A stretch of 6,943 nt of DNA, taken from UBA4823 sp034436035 (GTDB lineage Bacteria; Chloroflexota; Anaerolineae; Anaerolineales; UBA4823). The stretch covers positions 1 to 6,943 of the forward strand of contig DAOTVW010000142.1 of assembly GCA_034436035.1 (NCBI GenBank), read 5' to 3'. The notes under the pieces are model-generated. The model did not search any database and had not been told where the DNA came from. It saw only the letters and a list, made by a program, of their open reading frames with translations. This document shows positions 5,502 through 6,943 of this stretch, in pieces. Both the position numbers and the translations under genes were made by a program. Every line of letters starts with the position of its first letter. Within the stretch, counting starts at the first letter, position 1.

Positions 5502-6461
5502 TTATGAAGTGCGAACCAATGCTTGAATCTCACTATAATACATATTAATTGGCAGCCCAGATCGATCGATTTCTTGAATTAATTCAAAGACAGCACAAGC
5601 GCGAAATTCAGCCAGGCAATAGAGGTTTTTTAATTGTTGATAGCGTTCATCGGTGACCTTGATCTTGCGCTGGTAAACCGGGCAGTTAGTCTGATATAAG
5701 CAGCGCACATTACTTTGGGAGGAGGCAGGCGCAGCAATCGTTGCTAAGTTAAAAGTTGGAATTTGTTCTGCAATCGTGCGCGAGAAAAAGAGTAAACTCC
5801 CCACACCGCGTGCGCTTCGGTCCGTGAAAACAAGCAGAAAAGCTTGATTGGTTGGTAAAGCACGCATCAGACAGTGCGCGCTATCAGTAGTAAAAAGGTC
5901 TTCCTCAAATTGCCCTAAGGCACTTTTTTCAACAATAACCGGCAGGATTTTAATTAAATGCGAGATATATGGAAGTGCTTCCTCAAGATACAATTTTCGG
6001 ACCGCGTGTTGAGCGATAATTATTCCTTTTTGGCTCATAATAGCACTGCCTAAATAACCGTTCAGCTGAGAGCTGATCTCCTGTAAAAACAAGTCAGGGG
6101 AAAACCCAGCCTGTTTGTCCTTAGGTGGTGAAGGTGTTTGCTCGGGGTTTATAGAAGGAGTAGAAGAAGTTATTGGTAATTGATCCTCGAGCAGGAGATT
6201 GAGCCAAAAGCGGTCGATGGTTATGGCGGGAGGTTGTTTGCCGTCCTGCGTCTCATAATTGCCATTTTGCCATTGTAGAACTTGATGAATCACCATCTCC
6301 CCGGCTTGTTTATCCATTTTTGCATGGACAATATCACCGTCCTTGATGTAAACTTCAGCGACATTTTTTTGATGCTGGAGGATGAGACGCGCGGTTCGTT
6401 TTTCCAAACAATATTGCTGGATCAAATCTCTGACAGTGATTTCTTCAAGCTTACCCTTCAT
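5502..6461 (-). CDS. DUF4388 (PATAN) + roadblock/LC7 protein with C-terminal four-cysteine segment
   Basis: A 319-residue cytoplasmic protein in three parts. Residues 1-90 match DUF4388/PATAN: LEEITVRDLIQ, AEVYIKDGDIVHAK, GEMVIHQVLQWQNGNYE. A Pro/Ser-rich linker (about 96-118) follows. Residues 123-235 match a roadblock/LC7 domain: LQEISSQLNGYLGSAIMSQ, GIIIAQ, then the strands around AFLLVFTDRSARGVGSLLFF. Residues 250-310 carry Cys254, Cys260, Cys282 and Cys289 in a C-x5-CP and YC-x6-CA arrangement. Such proteins are thought to be scaffolds or regulators for small GTPases or two-component pathways; its partner here is unknown. AAAGGAAAG gives a good ribosome binding site for ATG 6461. It is the first gene of a two-gene unit with the roadblock-like gene behind it. 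Domain calls are reasonably firm, the role is inference. Confidence 0.82.
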   Translation of the reverse strand: MKGKLEEITVRDLIQQYCLEKRTARLILQHQKNVAEVYIKDGDIVHAKMDKQAGEMVIHQVLQWQNGNYETQDGKQPPAITIDRFWLNLLLEDQLPITSSTPSINPEQTPSPPKDKQAGFSPDLFLQEISSQLNGYLGSAIMSQKGIIIAQHAVRKLYLEEALPYISHLIKILPVIVEKSALGQFEEDLFTTDSAHCLMRALPTNQAFLLVFTDRSARGVGSLLFFSRTIAEQIPTFNLATIAAPASSQSNVRCLYQTNCPVYQRKIKVTDERYQQLKNLYCLAEFRACAVFELIQEIDRSGLPINMYYSEIQALVRTS

Positions 6462-6669
6462 CTACTTTCCTTTTGTTTTTTATACAGCGTTTTCCAGATC
6501 ACCTCTCGTTACAATTTTCGATTCTTTCGGAAGTAGTGATTCATCATTTACACCTGATCAAGCATAAATAACTAAGTCGTGCTCATTTCTTTGGATAGGG
6601 TACAAACGATCAAAAATTTTCGGATTCTTCTATTGTATTATTTTAACGCAGGTTTGTTCTTTCCCTACC

Positions 6670-6683
6670 TTACAAACTTGTAA
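6670..6683. repeat. Short inverted repeat, possible operator
   Basis: TTACAA and TTGTAA are perfect six-base arms separated by AC, in the middle of the divergent intergenic region. A regulator site is possible, but a 12-base match in AT-rich DNA can also arise by chance. Confidence 0.25.
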
Positions 6684-6806
6684 ACTTACGGATGAAAGAA
6701 AGAGCATATATCCTTTTAATACAAGTTTAGCCTTTTTCGTAATGATTGGTGATTTTCATTGGGTTGATGGATCGAGTTAAAGGGAGAGACTTGATCGATA
6801 TCCCCC

Positions 6807-6835
6807 TTGAAACAGGCTTATTACTACCAGATAAT
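6807..6835 (+). promoter_or_regulatory. Candidate promoter for the rightward gene at the edge
   Basis: TTGAAA (6807-6812), a 17-bp spacer and GATAAT (6830-6835) face right. A perfect TATAAT also occurs at 6838-6843, but without a -35 box at a suitable distance. A start near 6842 would give a leader of about 88 nt containing the hairpin at 6877-6894. Confidence 0.4.
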
Positions 6836-6876
6836 CGTATAATGGGGAAAAGATTATCCATATTATCGGGTGCTGA

Positions 6877-6894
6877 CCCTCGTCTGCATGAGGG
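6877..6894 (+). other. Small hairpin in the predicted leader of the edge gene
   Basis: CCCTCG (6877-6882) pairs with TGAGGG (6889-6894), five standard pairs plus one G-U, around a six-base loop. It is followed by CTTAAGTTTT rather than a clean T run, so it is not a convincing terminator. It matches no riboswitch class that I recognise. Confidence 0.25.
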
Positions 6895-6929
6895 CTTAAG
6901 TTTTGGCTTTCACATTTCTGGAGAAGTCC

Positions 6930-6943
6930 ATGGCTAATCAAAG
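6930..6943 (+). CDS. Start of a rightward gene cut by the window edge
   Basis: ATG at 6930 is preceded by GGAGAAG (6920-6926) at good spacing and opens with codons for M-A-N-Q. Only four full codons are visible, so no product can be named. A promoter candidate about 95 bp upstream supports it being a real start. Being divergent from the DUF4388-roadblock unit, it may belong to the same signalling module, but that is a guess. Confidence 0.5.

Larger units (their letters stand above)
6462..6929. other. 468-bp divergent intergenic region
   Basis: AT-rich region between the leftward DUF4388 gene and a rightward gene at the right edge. I find no confident promoter for the leftward gene. A short inverted repeat, TTACAA-AC-TTGTAA, at 6670-6683 could be an operator. 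Toward the right there is a promoter candidate (6807-6835) and a small hairpin (6877-6894). A 63-codon frame from TTG 6746 to 6937 has no ribosome binding site and overlaps these elements, so I do not call it a gene. Confidence 0.5.

Noticed and set aside
6282..6567. Rightward, hydrophobic-looking frames at the start of the DUF4388 gene
   Set aside because: They are antisense to the DUF4388 domain; the hydrophobic look comes from reading A-rich codons on the opposite strand.
6746..6937. 63-codon rightward frame from TTG 6746 to the stop at 6937
   Set aside because: It has a rare start codon with no ribosome binding site, overlaps a promoter candidate and runs 8 bp into the better-supported start at 6930. 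I recognise no family in it.

Overview
The window looks like part of an anaerobic bacterial chromosome, most plausibly Chloroflexota of the Anaerolineae type. This placement is an inference. It rests on corrinoid methyl-transfer genes with a DUF1638 gene, a lipoprotein with a Pro/Thr linker after its lipobox, and a DUF4388/roadblock gene pair, at moderate, slightly AT-rich base composition. No rRNA, tRNA, mobile element or CRISPR array was seen.

Left half (1-3831): a corrinoid-dependent one-carbon module built around one divergent control region. Leftward from about 2240 run a DUF1638 protein, a methyltetrahydrofolate:corrinoid methyltransferase of the AcsE/MtgA type, and a corrinoid-binding protein cut by the left edge. 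Rightward run a GntR-family regulator with a UTRA ligand domain and, 25 bp behind it, a second corrinoid-binding protein. Together they suggest that methyl groups are taken from an unidentified methylated compound onto cobalamin and passed to tetrahydrofolate, or the reverse. The substrate-specific methyltransferase (an MttB/MtgB- or MtaB-like protein) is not in the window and could lie beyond the left edge.

The control region (2237-2372) is the clearest sequence signal. The leftward operon has a perfect-consensus promoter (TTGACA, 17 bp, TATAAT), and the spacer is filled by a perfect 16-bp palindrome, ACTTCCCTAGGGAAGT. A third copy of the half-site lies at the predicted transcription start. 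This is the expected layout of an operator for the adjacent GntR regulator.

Right half (3839-6943): three leftward genes unrelated to the methyl system. A transglutaminase-like lipoprotein converges on the second corrinoid gene with a 7-bp gap and has its own extended -10 promoter. Upstream lies a two-gene unit: a DUF4388 + roadblock protein with a four-cysteine C-terminal segment, then a stand-alone roadblock-like protein 3 bp behind it. These look like parts of an MglB/roadblock-type signalling or polarity module. A 468-bp gene-free stretch follows, ending in a promoter candidate, a good ribosome binding site and the first four codons of a rightward gene cut by the right edge.
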